Shown piece by piece: positions 7,124 to 16,180 of a DNA stretch of 28,807 bases (positions within the stretch are counted from its first letter, which is position 1; each line of letters begins with the position of its first letter). Source of the stretch: an uncultured Bacteroidales bacterium (GTDB taxonomy: Bacteria > Bacteroidota > Bacteroidia > Bacteroidales > UBA932); the NCBI GenBank assembly GCA_900545245.1, contig UQYV01000043.1, positions 1 to 28,807 on the forward strand. Reading direction: 5' to 3'. The position numbers and the translations under genes are program-made. The notes under the pieces are model-generated. The model saw only the letters and a list, made by a program, of their open reading frames with translations, was not told the DNA's origin and did not search any database.

Positions 7124-8296
7124 ATGAAAAAAGTAATGCTGGTCTTCGGAACTCGTCCGGAGGCAATCAAGATGTGCCCTCTCGTCAAGGAGTTCCAGAA
7201 ACGCCCTGATGAATTTGAAACCATAGTCTGCGTCACCGGTCAGCACCGCGAGATGCTTGATCAAGTGCTTCAGATATTCAATGTGAAACCCAATTTCGAT
7301 TTGAACATAATGAAGCAGGGGCAGGATTTGACGGATGTGACAGCACGTGTTCTTACGGGGCTCCGTGATGTGTTCAAGGAGTGTCGGCCTGATGTTGTCC
7401 TAGTTCATGGAGACACCACCACCTCAATGGCAGGAGCGCTTGCCGCATTCTATGCCCAGATTCCGGTCGGCCACGTTGAGGCAGGGCTTCGCACGCATAA
7501 CATTTATAGCCCTTGGCCGGAGGAAATGAACCGTCAGATTACCGGGCGCATTGCTACATGGAATTTTTCTCCAACACCTCTTTCCGAGAAGAATCTGCTT
7601 GAGGAAAAGGTTCATGGAAAGGTCTATGTCACAGGCAATACGGTGATTGACGCGCTTCACATAGTTGTTGAGAAACTCAGAAATGACTCAAAACTTGCTG
7701 AAGAACAGGAGAAGATACTTGCTGCTGCGGGATATGACATGGGGCGTCTTGCCGGCGGGAAAAAACTCGTCCTCATCACTGGGCATCGTCGTGAAAATTT
7801 CGGCGATGGATTCATCCGTATGGTGACAGCGATGAAGGATCTTTCGGAAAAATATCCGGAAGTGGATTTCGTCTATCCTATGCATCTCAATCCCAACGTC
7901 CGCAAGCCTATTCATGAAGTTTTCGGCGCGGACCTCACTCGTCCGAATTTCTTCTTCATCGAACCTCTCCAGTACCTTGAGTTCGTGCACTTGATGAGCA
8001 AGGCAAACATAGTCCTCACTGATTCCGGTGGGATTCAGGAAGAGGCTCCGGGTCTCGGGAAACCTGTACTCGTCATGCGCGATACTACCGAGCGTCCGGA
8101 AGCATTGGCGAGCGGTACGGTACACCTCGTAGGGACGGACTACAATAAAATTGTTGAAGAGGTCAGCACGCTTCTCGACGATTCTGCCGCGTACGAGCGG
8201 ATGTCGAAGGCCGTGAACCCATACGGTGACGGAAAAGCCTGCCGCAGAATAGCGGGGATACTGGCCGGGAAAACAGTTGAAAGATTCGAAATATAA
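7124..8296 (+). CDS. wecB: UDP-N-acetylglucosamine 2-epimerase (non-hydrolysing)
   Basis: Interconverts UDP-GlcNAc and UDP-ManNAc. The 390-aa protein begins MKKVMLVFGTRPEAIKM, and contains HGDTTTSMAGALAAFY, GHVEAGLRTHNIYSPWPEEMNR and the C-terminal DSGGIQEEAPGLGKPVLVMR nucleotide-binding block, all standard for the GT-B-fold epimerase. The ATG at 7124 is preferred over 7100 because the first strand begins there. The dehydrogenase gene 14 nt downstream uses its product. Confidence 0.95.
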   Translation: MKKVMLVFGTRPEAIKMCPLVKEFQKRPDEFETIVCVTGQHREMLDQVLQIFNVKPNFDLNIMKQGQDLTDVTARVLTGLRDVFKECRPDVVLVHGDTTTSMAGALAAFYAQIPVGHVEAGLRTHNIYSPWPEEMNRQITGRIATWNFSPTPLSEKNLLEEKVHGKVYVTGNTVIDALHIVVEKLRNDSKLAEEQEKILAAAGYDMGRLAGGKKLVLITGHRRENFGDGFIRMVTAMKDLSEKYPEVDFVYPMHLNPNVRKPIHEVFGADLTRPNFFFIEPLQYLEFVHLMSKANIVLTDSGGIQEEAPGLGKPVLVMRDTTERPEALASGTVHLVGTDYNKIVEEVSTLLDDSAAYERMSKAVNPYGDGKACRRIAGILAGKTVERFEI

Positions 8297-8310
8297 TAAA
8301 GCATAACGAT

Positions 8311-9534
8311 ATGATCAATGTAATTGGACTGGGCTACATCGGACTTCCGACGGCTCTGATGATGGCTTCGCACGGTGTGGAAGTCATAGGAACAGACTAC
8401 AACGCCAAACTCGTGTCGACCCTCAATGCCGGCCACACGACATTCAAGGAAAAAGGGCTTGACGAACTTTTCCGTGATGCTCTGAAAGCCGGGATAAAAT
8501 TCACGACTGAATACCAGAAGACTGACATGTACATAGTGTCTGTGCCGACTCCGTATGACAAGTTCTCGAAAAAAGTGGACGCCTGCTATGTCGTAGAGGC
8601 TGTAAAAGATGTGATGCGTGTCTGCCCTAAGGGTGCGACAGTCGTGATAGAGTCCACAGTAAGTCCAGGAACAATTGACAAGTTCGTGCGTCCGGTAATC
8701 GAGGAAAACGGATTCAAAATAGGGGAGGATATCCATCTTGTCCATGCACCTGAGCGTATAATCCCTGGAAACATGGTCTATGAGCTTCTCCATAACAACC
8801 GCACAATCGGCGCCGACTCGAAGGAAATTGGAGAAAAGGTTAAGCAGTATTACGCAAGTTTCTGTCAGGGAGAGATTGTCGTCACGGACATACGTTCCGC
8901 AGAAATGACGAAAGTCGTTGAGAATACCTTCCGTGCAGTGAACATCGCCTTTGCGAACGAACTTTCACGTATATGTCGCCACGACAACATGGATGTGTAT
9001 GAGATCATCAAGATTTGCAACATGCATCCTCGTGTAAACATCCTCCAGCCTGGTCCGGGAGTCGGAGGCCACTGCATCTCAGTAGATCCGTGGTTCCTTG
9101 TGGGCGACTATCCTCAACTTGCCAAGGTAATCGACGAGTCGATGAAGACAAATGACAGCCAGCCGACATTCGTACTGAACCGGATTTATGAGATTATGAA
9201 AGAGAATGGAATCACTGACAACCGTCGTGTGGGTCTTTATGGCCTGACATATAAGGAGAATGTGGACGATTTCCGTGAGTCTCCGACACTTCAGCTGCTT
9301 GAGGCCCAGGAGCGTCATCTCGCGCGTCCGCTCAAATGCTACGACCCGTTCCTCGAAGACCACAAGATAGCGGAAAACCAATTCTCCGACTTCGACGGGT
9401 TCCTGAAGGATATTGACATGGTGGTCATCATGGTGAAACACGACCACATAAAGCAGAACTGGGACAAACTGAAAGGCAAGGTGATTCTCGACTGTTTCAA
9501 CATCTGTCCTTTGGATGGGGTATATCATATATAG
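8311..9534 (+). CDS. wecC: UDP-N-acetyl-D-mannosamine dehydrogenase
   Basis: Oxidises UDP-ManNAc to UDP-ManNAcA with NAD. The 407-aa protein has the Rossmann motif GLGYIG at residues 6-11, the ES-TVSPGT segment and the catalytic cysteine C255 in PGVGGHCISVDPWFLV, which is the WecC-type rather than Ugd-type signature. Paired with wecB it gives a second acidic sugar donor beside UDP-glucuronate. It is the last gene before base composition becomes AT-rich. Confidence 0.93.
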   Translation: MINVIGLGYIGLPTALMMASHGVEVIGTDYNAKLVSTLNAGHTTFKEKGLDELFRDALKAGIKFTTEYQKTDMYIVSVPTPYDKFSKKVDACYVVEAVKDVMRVCPKGATVVIESTVSPGTIDKFVRPVIEENGFKIGEDIHLVHAPERIIPGNMVYELLHNNRTIGADSKEIGEKVKQYYASFCQGEIVVTDIRSAEMTKVVENTFRAVNIAFANELSRICRHDNMDVYEIIKICNMHPRVNILQPGPGVGGHCISVDPWFLVGDYPQLAKVIDESMKTNDSQPTFVLNRIYEIMKENGITDNRRVGLYGLTYKENVDDFRESPTLQLLEAQERHLARPLKCYDPFLEDHKIAENQFSDFDGFLKDIDMVVIMVKHDHIKQNWDKLKGKVILDCFNICPLDGVYHI

Positions 9535-9580
9535 ACCTTTTGTAGTGTATTTTTGATGTTTGTTGTAATTGTCTGATGAT

Positions 9581-10498
9581 ATGAGTAAGGTTAAGAGTTT
9601 TTCTGTTGGCGACGGTGACATGTTTTACATTAGTCATAACAGTGACAACTTCACGATAATAGATTGTTGCTTGGATTATGATGACGATTCCAAAGCTGCG
9701 AAGGCGAGTATCCTTTCAGAGTTACGTCGCGAAATGTCAAAGAAAGGAATCCACAGATTTATATCGACTCATCCTGATGACGATCATATTTCGGGCTTAA
9801 AGGAATTTGATGATGAATTCAGTATATTGAATTTCTACAGAGTTGATAATAAAACGACTAAGACTGGTGAAGAGTCCAAAGACTTTGTAAGATATAGGGA
9901 GTTACGTGACGATATCAAGAAAAGTTTTGAACTTGAAAAAGGGTGTAGTCGCAGATGGATGAACGTATCTAATGAAGAACGGAAACATTCTGGTCTGTCA
10001 TGTTTATGGCCAATAACAAGCAATCAAAAATATAAGGCAGCTCTGGAAGAAGCCGCAGAGGGAAATAGTCCAAATAATATCTCTCCTGTTATAAAATATA
10101 GTTGTGGAGTGTTCTCATTCCTATGGATGGGCGACATGGAAACAGAAATGCAGAAAGAATTTGATAAAGTTGTTGATAATGAGCATGCTACTATTGTCTT
10201 CGCACCGCATCATGGACGAAAAAGTGGTCACATACCATCTTCTTTGATGGAGAAGCTTTCTCCGCAAATTGTAATCGTTGGCGAAGCCTCAAGTGAGGAT
10301 CTTGACTACTACAAAGGTCAGAATACGATAACTCAAAACAGTGCTGGTGACATATTGTTTGATGTCAGTTCCGAATACATTGATATTTTCGTGTCCAATA
10401 GCAATTATACCAAGGCGGATGGCATGACGAAGAGAAGATGCGATTCCTCCTATAATGGCATGCACTATTTGGGGAGTATTTCTAAAAACAATGCCTAG
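9581..10498 (+). CDS. ComEC-type metallo-beta-lactamase-fold protein (MBL1)
   Basis: A 305-aa soluble MBL-fold hydrolase. The metal motif is H64-P-D66-D-D68-H69, the HxDxDH form found in the hydrolase domain of ComEC proteins; the GD motif is G184-D185 and the distal motif is P209-H210-H211-G. There is no signal peptide. The opening SVGDGDMFYI matches the VGxGD strand of ComEC-like MBL domains. Members of this branch act on phosphoester or nucleic-acid-like substrates, but the substrate is unknown here. The ATG at 9581 is used over an upstream TTG. It is the first of three tightly packed genes (2-nt gap to the next), AT-richer than wecC. Confidence 0.85.
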   Translation: MSKVKSFSVGDGDMFYISHNSDNFTIIDCCLDYDDDSKAAKASILSELRREMSKKGIHRFISTHPDDDHISGLKEFDDEFSILNFYRVDNKTTKTGEESKDFVRYRELRDDIKKSFELEKGCSRRWMNVSNEERKHSGLSCLWPITSNQKYKAALEEAAEGNSPNNISPVIKYSCGVFSFLWMGDMETEMQKEFDKVVDNEHATIVFAPHHGRKSGHIPSSLMEKLSPQIVIVGEASSEDLDYYKGQNTITQNSAGDILFDVSSEYIDIFVSNSNYTKADGMTKRRCDSSYNGMHYLGSISKNNA

Positions 10499-10500
10499 CC

Positions 10501-11046
10501 ATGGATGCCGTGAAATTCATTCTTGAAAAATTGTCGCAGTACAACTTGTTGACCAATATATTTCCTGGGACGGTTCTGTGCATTATCCTAACGTACCTCA
10601 TAGGATATGATATGCTATTTCTGGATGATTGGTTCCTTCAAGGTATCGTATTCTACTTCGTTGGAATGGTGAATAATCGTTTTGGATCATTGGTTGTAGA
10701 ATCACTCCTGAAGAAATGTGGATTTTTGAAATTTGTACCATATGAAGATTTTATGAGGGCAGAAAAAGCTGACCCAAAGATAGAAACCCTTAGTACAGAA
10801 AATAATGTATTCAGATCGTATATATCTTTGGGTGTATTGACCATTTTTGCCCTTATATTCAAGGCTATAGAGAATAACTGCGCTTGGGTGCAGAATTGTT
10901 GTTGTCAATGCAAGACTGCTATTATTTTACTTCTCTTACTTGTTCTTTTTTGCTGTTCATATCGTAAACAGACTTCATATGTTTATAGGCGTGTCAATAA
11001 TGCCATAAAAAACACTGAAAACCAGGATGATAGTAAGGTGAGTTGA
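10501..11046 (+). CDS. Small multi-span membrane protein between two MBL genes
   Basis: A 181-aa protein with no family I recognise. Hydrophobic segments lie around residues 17-36 (NIFPGTVLCIILTYLIGYD), 43-60 (WFLQGIVFYFVGMV), 106-124 (YISLGVLTIFALIFKA) and 138-155 (AIILLLLLVLFCC), suggesting four spans, with a charged cytoplasmic tail and a cysteine cluster CAWVQNCCCQC near 127-137. The N-terminal YNLLTNIFPGT segment recurs in small bacterial membrane proteins of unknown function, as far as I recall. It is 2 nt after MBL1 and 11 nt before MBL2, so it is probably their membrane partner. Confidence 0.8.
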   Translation: MDAVKFILEKLSQYNLLTNIFPGTVLCIILTYLIGYDMLFLDDWFLQGIVFYFVGMVNNRFGSLVVESLLKKCGFLKFVPYEDFMRAEKADPKIETLSTENNVFRSYISLGVLTIFALIFKAIENNCAWVQNCCCQCKTAIILLLLLVLFCCSYRKQTSYVYRRVNNAIKNTENQDDSKVS

Positions 11047-11057
11047 AACTAAGCAAA

Positions 11058-12215
11058 ATGATTCAATATAGCATGATGAAACGAAAGTTCCACGCTGTCG
11101 GGCATGGGGCGTTTTACACAGAACATCTCGTTTGTGGTGGGCAAGAAAGTAATATTGTATATGACTGTGGCTGTTTTGAAACAGCTAAGACTGGTTTTAG
11201 TCCATCTTGTTTCAAATTAAAGATTAACAATGCTATAGATAAAGAATTCGCCCCAGGAACAGAGATAACTGCACTGTTTATCTCACATTTCCATACAGAC
11301 CATATAAATGGGGTTGAACATTTGCTGGAAAGATGTAAGGTTAAGAAAATGTTTATTCCGAAGTTATCTTTGTCAATTCTTGTAGAGTCAATCATCTCAT
11401 ACAACGAGTTGGATAAGGACTCTAAACCAACCTTAATTGACTCGCTTGTTCAATCTCAGGGTGAGAATATTGGTGATATTCCCGTTATACAAGTGGAAAC
11501 CGACGAAATAAAGGGGGGCGCTGAGGAACAAAACTATAATACTGAAGATATAGAAACAATAATTTCTTATTCTTCAGGTTCAAGAATTGCCTTGAATAAT
11601 GTTTGGTTCTATATACCATATTTCTACAAAAGCAATAAAGATACTCAGTTAATTGCTGCATTGAAAAACATAATTAAGCTGGGAAAAGACATATATGGTA
11701 CTGCTGAAAGTGTAAAAAATTATGTTAGTATCAATGGGGTGGGAAATATCAAAAATATCTATGAAAAAGTCTACGGCACAAAGCATAATTGTTATTCCAT
11801 GACAGTACTCTCAATGCCTGCTTTTTGTGCTGGGAAGTGCTCAAAAAACTATTTGAAGGCAAATGACATAAATCCTCGATTCTGCACTTCGTCGTGCTTA
11901 TATATGGGGGATTATGACGCAGGTGTGACCGATCAGATGACAGGTCTGAAGTCGTACTATGAAAATTTGAAACTTTGGAATTACATAGGAGTTATACAGG
12001 TTCCTCATCATGGTTCGGAGAATAACTACAATGATGAATTATATACTCCATCAAGGTTATGCGTAATATCAGCAGGTGAAAATGATGTTTATAAACATCC
12101 CGATGAAAGTGTTTTAGAGAAATTACAGAATAGGGGAAGTATACCTCTTCTTGTCACGGACAATGACAAGACGGAGCAAGTGTTCAAAATTAACATGTGC
12201 ACAGACTTTAGATAA
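11058..12215 (+). CDS. Metallo-beta-lactamase-fold protein (MBL2)
   Basis: A 385-aa MBL-fold protein distinct from MBL1. It starts with FHAVGHGAFYTE, has the canonical metal motif H77-F-H79-T-D81-H82, GD at 284-285 and PHHGS at about 316-320. About 200 residues separate the first and second metal motifs, longer than in MBL1, and include a cysteine-rich stretch (CAGKCSKNYLKA, CTSSC). A G6 run occurs at 11513-11518. ATG 11058 is used; 11073 (MMKRKF) is an alternative. Its TAA shares one base with the flippase ATG (TAATG), so the two are probably coupled in translation. No substrate can be assigned. Confidence 0.85.
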   Translation: MIQYSMMKRKFHAVGHGAFYTEHLVCGGQESNIVYDCGCFETAKTGFSPSCFKLKINNAIDKEFAPGTEITALFISHFHTDHINGVEHLLERCKVKKMFIPKLSLSILVESIISYNELDKDSKPTLIDSLVQSQGENIGDIPVIQVETDEIKGGAEEQNYNTEDIETIISYSSGSRIALNNVWFYIPYFYKSNKDTQLIAALKNIIKLGKDIYGTAESVKNYVSINGVGNIKNIYEKVYGTKHNCYSMTVLSMPAFCAGKCSKNYLKANDINPRFCTSSCLYMGDYDAGVTDQMTGLKSYYENLKLWNYIGVIQVPHHGSENNYNDELYTPSRLCVISAGENDVYKHPDESVLEKLQNRGSIPLLVTDNDKTEQVFKINMCTDFR

Positions 12216-13741
12216 TGCCAGCTGGAGTTAATCAGACAATAGCAAAGAATACACTTGCTCTGTATTTTCGTTCAATAATAGTCATGCTGGTGTCGTTGTA
12301 CACCAGTAGAGTCGTCTTGGAGACTCTCGGGGCCGATGATTTTGGAGTATATAATGTTGTCGGTGGAGTTGTAGTGTTGTTCTCCTTCATTCAGGGGGCA
12401 ATGGCTACTGCGACACAGAGATATCTTAATTATGAGTTAGGGAAGGGGGATTCAGATGCAGTGAATCGTGTCTTCAGCATGAGTATGACTGTGCATATTG
12501 CTATTGCAATACTGATTGTCATGCTATCAGAAACGGTTGGACTGTGGTTTCTTAACACTCAGATGCAGATTCCTCCAGAGAGGCATAGAGCTGCCCAATG
12601 GGTATACCAGTTTTCTATTGTCACATGTTGCATAAATATATTGCGAGTCCCCTATAATGCGAGCATAATTGCATACGAAAGAATGTCATTCTATGCTTAT
12701 GTAAGCATATTGGAAGTGTTGATGAAACTTGCAATTGTATATTTATTACTTTTAACCAATGATGATAAGCTTATAGTATATTCCTTGCTGATGTTCATAG
12801 TGCCTGTCGCAATATCAATTGTATATAGGCAATTCTGTCGAAGAAAATTTTCAACTTGTCATTATCATCTGTTTTGGGATAAGAATTTATTTAAGGAAAT
12901 CTTTGGTTTTTCAGCGTGGAGCCTATTTGGCAGTCTGGCTAATTTGGGAGCTACTCAAGGCATTAATATTATATTGAATATTTTCTGCGGAGTTGCTGTG
13001 AATGCGGCAATGGGATTAGCTCAGCAAGTTAATGCAGCTGTAAATCAGTTCATAACAAATTTTCAGACTGCGTTCGTACCACAATTAGTTAAGCTTTATG
13101 CTAAAGATGAGAGGGATGAATTTATAAAATTGATTTTCAGGTCATCAAAATTGTCGTACTATCTAATTTTGATAATTGGCCTTCCTGTAATTGTGTATGC
13201 TCGACCATTATTGTCGCTATGGTTGCACGATGTTCCCGAATATACCGTGCAATTTACACAGTTGATGATCGTATTTAGTATGATAGATGCGCTATCCGGT
13301 CCATTGTGGAATTCGGTTCAAGCAATAGGAAAGATTCGCAATTATCAGATATTGGTGGCCTCAATTATTTCATTGAATGTTCCATTTGCATATCTTGTGC
13401 TTAAATTGGGATTTAGCCCTATCGTAGTTTTAGCAGTAAGAGTTGTTATAAATCTTGTCCTTCATTTTGTTCGAATATTCTATCTGAGAGGAATATTTGG
13501 TTTTCCATCGTGGCAGTATATAAAGGGAGTTATGTTCCGTGTGTTAGTCGTAACATTATTCTCTTTGCCTTTACCTGTTTTGATATTCAGACGGATGCCA
13601 TCACCTTCAACAGTCGTACTATTCGCTTATATAGTTATGATTGTGTTCCAAACTTGTGCAATAGTTGCTTTACTTGGTCTCAATTCGGAAGAACGTAATG
13701 TCGCAAAGTGTAGCCTTAAAATGAAAATTCTGGGAAAATGA
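12215..13741 (+). CDS. wzx: Polysaccharide flippase, Wzx/MATE-like
   Basis: A 508-aa integral membrane protein of the polysaccharide transporter family, predicted to flip undecaprenyl-linked repeat units across the inner membrane. About 12-14 hydrophobic segments run the whole length; LYTSRVVLETLGADDFGVYNVVGGVVVLFSFIQGAMATATQRYL near the N-terminus is typical of the family. It overlaps MBL2 by one base and the pyruvyl transferase gene by four (ATGA). Confidence 0.93.
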   Translation: MPAGVNQTIAKNTLALYFRSIIVMLVSLYTSRVVLETLGADDFGVYNVVGGVVVLFSFIQGAMATATQRYLNYELGKGDSDAVNRVFSMSMTVHIAIAILIVMLSETVGLWFLNTQMQIPPERHRAAQWVYQFSIVTCCINILRVPYNASIIAYERMSFYAYVSILEVLMKLAIVYLLLLTNDDKLIVYSLLMFIVPVAISIVYRQFCRRKFSTCHYHLFWDKNLFKEIFGFSAWSLFGSLANLGATQGINIILNIFCGVAVNAAMGLAQQVNAAVNQFITNFQTAFVPQLVKLYAKDERDEFIKLIFRSSKLSYYLILIIGLPVIVYARPLLSLWLHDVPEYTVQFTQLMIVFSMIDALSGPLWNSVQAIGKIRNYQILVASIISLNVPFAYLVLKLGFSPIVVLAVRVVINLVLHFVRIFYLRGIFGFPSWQYIKGVMFRVLVVTLFSLPLPVLIFRRMPSPSTVVLFAYIVMIVFQTCAIVALLGLNSEERNVAKCSLKMKILGK

Positions 13742-14868
13742 TAAAAACTGCAACTTTTACATTCCATGCGAGTCATAACTATGGCTCCATGCTTCAGGCT
13801 TATGCTCTTCAACAAATTCTGAGGAGAGAAATTGGTGTTGAAAATGAGATAATTAATCTGAGGACTCCCGCTCAACGGAATGTATATCGTTATCCGACTT
13901 GTTTGCCGAGAAATAAAAGAGAAGTCCTTGCATATGTATGCAGATTGCCTTTTCTTTCTGGGCTAAAGAAGAAGTACAAGTTATTTGAGTATTTCATACA
14001 ATCAGAAATGGATGTATCCGAGGAGTTTACTTCAGCAGAACAACTTTCAGATTACTTAAACAAATTTGATTGTCTCATAGCCGGTAGTGATCAGATATGG
14101 AATACAGCATGTGCGGATTTTGACTGGAGTTATTTTCTTCCATTTAAAAATGTATGTAAAATAGCGTATGCTCCAAGCATGGGACCACATGGCGGAACTC
14201 AAGTAAGTACCGACAGATACAATAAGATCAATAAGTTTCTGAACGAATTTAAAGCAATCAGTGTTAGAGAATCCGGGACTGCTGATGTCGTATATAAAGT
14301 GATAGGAATCCATCCGGATATTCTTGTTGACCCAACTATGTTGCTGCCAAGAGATGAATGGAATAATTTGGTGACACCATATAATCCAATTAAAGAAAAA
14401 TATATTTTTCTTTATCGTCCGTCCTATGATAATGGGATATGCAATCTTGCGGAAAAAATTGCTAAAATAACAGGACTGATTGTGGTGTCATCCAACAAAC
14501 TCCCAACCAAAGTATGGGTGAAAAGTCTTGTGTCGCCATCCGGGCGGTTGAAACACAGCCTGGCTTCTGGGCCGAAAGAATTTCTTCGCTTGTTATTGGA
14601 TGCGGAGTTAGTAATATCCGGTTCTTTCCATGCTGTCGTGTTCTCTATGTTGTTCCATAAACCGTTTCTCGCATATAATGGTTTGACAGACAATAGAATG
14701 TCGCAGATTCTAAAGTCGGCTGGATTGGAAGATTATTCAGTCACAGAATCAGACTATCTATCCTCTTTATCGAAAATGAGTGAAATAGATTTCTCAAGAG
14801 CAGACGCCTATATATCAGAAGAACGGGTGAAGAGTATAAACTTTTTAAGGAAGAACATCTGTTTATGA
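13738..14868 (+). CDS. Polysaccharide pyruvyl transferase family protein
   Basis: A 376-aa WcaK/CsaB-type protein predicted to transfer a pyruvyl ketal from phosphoenolpyruvate to a sugar of the repeat unit. It opens with FTFHASHNYGSMLQAYALQ, has the hallmark GSDQIWN at residues 116-122 and a conserved late histidine (H298 in SGSFHAVVFSMLFHKPF). It overlaps both neighbours by four bases. Acidic pyruvate would add to the charge given by the uronic acids. Confidence 0.9.
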   Translation: MIKTATFTFHASHNYGSMLQAYALQQILRREIGVENEIINLRTPAQRNVYRYPTCLPRNKREVLAYVCRLPFLSGLKKKYKLFEYFIQSEMDVSEEFTSAEQLSDYLNKFDCLIAGSDQIWNTACADFDWSYFLPFKNVCKIAYAPSMGPHGGTQVSTDRYNKINKFLNEFKAISVRESGTADVVYKVIGIHPDILVDPTMLLPRDEWNNLVTPYNPIKEKYIFLYRPSYDNGICNLAEKIAKITGLIVVSSNKLPTKVWVKSLVSPSGRLKHSLASGPKEFLRLLLDAELVISGSFHAVVFSMLFHKPFLAYNGLTDNRMSQILKSAGLEDYSVTESDYLSSLSKMSEIDFSRADAYISEERVKSINFLRKNICL

Positions 14869-16025
14869 TTGAACTTTGTTCATCAGAAAAATGTACCGGA
14901 TGTGGTGCCTGCTATAATGCTTGTCCAAAGCATTGCATCACTATGATGCCGGAGGGCGTCGAAGGTTTCCTTTACCCTGTAATCAATACTGAACATTGTG
15001 TCGAATGCGGTTTGTGCAGGAAGTCATGTCCAATATTGACGCCTTCAAGTCCGAAATGTGAACCGATCGTGTATGCTGCATGGAATCTTGATGATGGAAT
15101 AAGGCAGACAAGTTCTTCCGGTGGAATGTTTTATTCATTGGCAGAAGCTGTCATTAGGACTGGAGGTGTTGTATATGGTGTGGTGATGTCCGGAGACGGA
15201 ACAGTTCAGCATCAGCGAGCTGAGTCTGTTCAGGAATTGACTCCGATGAAGGGCTCGAAATACGTCCAGAGCGATACACGAAAATCATATTCCAAAGCTT
15301 TGGATGACCTCCGGCAAGGTCGCAAGGTAATGTTTACAGGTACACCTTGTCAAGTAGCTGCATTCCGTTCTTTTTTGAACAAGCGCAGTTATGATAATCT
15401 TTTGCTTGTAGATATTGTCTGTCATGGTGTACCATCAAATAAGTTGTTCAAGGATTATCTGGAGAAATTGGAAAAAGAGAAAGGGTGTAGTGTTTGCAAA
15501 TCCTCATTCACTTTTCGTGAGTTTAACGCTTGGGGGTATGCACCAAGCGTCAAACTCACGGATGGTACCCGTCAACGGATACCACCGCAGGATGATGTAT
15601 ATATGAGACATTTTCTTGCCTCTTATATTAGTAGAGATTCCTGCTATAATTGTATGTTTTCAACGACACCTAGACATAGCGACATAACAATTGCTGATTT
15701 CTGGGGAATAGGAAGTGAAAGCCATTTTGAAGGAGAACCTAAGAAAGGATGCTCTTTGGTGCTCATTAATTCAGAAACAGGTAAAGACGCGTTTGACGCT
15801 ATTAAATCTCATCTGTTTTATGAAAAAAGGACACTGTCTGAGGCAAAGAATGTTAACCATCAACTTTATAGACCGTCAGAGCGGCCAAAACAGCGCAATG
15901 GCGCCTATGGATATTTCTTTTCACACTCTATTGCTGGAATTTACTCACATTATTACAATACTCCATACCATAAGTTAAGGCATCTTGTAGGGAAGATTCT
16001 TCGGGCAATCAACGTTATAAAGTAA
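14865..16025 (+). CDS. Coenzyme F420 hydrogenase/dehydrogenase beta-subunit-like iron-sulfur protein
   Basis: A 386-aa protein with two N-terminal [4Fe-4S] ferredoxin motifs, C10-x2-C13-x2-C16-x3-C20 and C45-x2-C48-x2-C51-x3-C55, followed by an FrhB/FdhB domain (SSSGGMFYSLAEA, VMFTGTPCQVAAFR, DIVCHGVPS, DITIADFWG). Bacteroidales have no F420 pathway, so the name is structural. Such proteins are often found beside pyruvyl transferases in capsule loci, as here with a four-base overlap. A redox step on a sugar or the pyruvyl group is likely but unproven. Confidence 0.9.
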   Translation: MIELCSSEKCTGCGACYNACPKHCITMMPEGVEGFLYPVINTEHCVECGLCRKSCPILTPSSPKCEPIVYAAWNLDDGIRQTSSSGGMFYSLAEAVIRTGGVVYGVVMSGDGTVQHQRAESVQELTPMKGSKYVQSDTRKSYSKALDDLRQGRKVMFTGTPCQVAAFRSFLNKRSYDNLLLVDIVCHGVPSNKLFKDYLEKLEKEKGCSVCKSSFTFREFNAWGYAPSVKLTDGTRQRIPPQDDVYMRHFLASYISRDSCYNCMFSTTPRHSDITIADFWGIGSESHFEGEPKKGCSLVLINSETGKDAFDAIKSHLFYEKRTLSEAKNVNHQLYRPSERPKQRNGAYGYFFSHSIAGIYSHYYNTPYHKLRHLVGKILRAINVIK

Positions 16026-16058
16026 TTGAATGTGTAGAGTAAGCGTTTTCTCAATATT

Positions 16059-16169
16059 ATGAAACGAATAGATCCTTTCTTGTTGTCTGAACTTCTTAAG
16101 TCGCATTATCACTTTGCATTTGTTGGTAATTCTGTGTATGTGTTGTTGTTTCCGATAAAAGAGTTTTGA
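16059..16169 (+). CDS. Possible 36-aa ORF in the gap before the GT2 gene
   Basis: ATG at 16059 opens MKRIDPFLLSELLKSHYHFA and runs 36 codons to TGA at 16167-16169, 11 nt before the GT2 ATG. It is too short to judge by composition. It could be a leader peptide, the stump of a lost gene, or chance. I recognise no family. Confidence 0.25.
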   Translation: MKRIDPFLLSELLKSHYHFAFVGNSVYVLLFPIKEF

Positions 16170-16180
16170 AAAGCAGTGCT

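Noticed and set aside
11513..11518. G6 run in MBL2 as a phase-variation tract
   Set aside because: Six bases is short for high-frequency slippage; noted only beside the G8 run in upxY.
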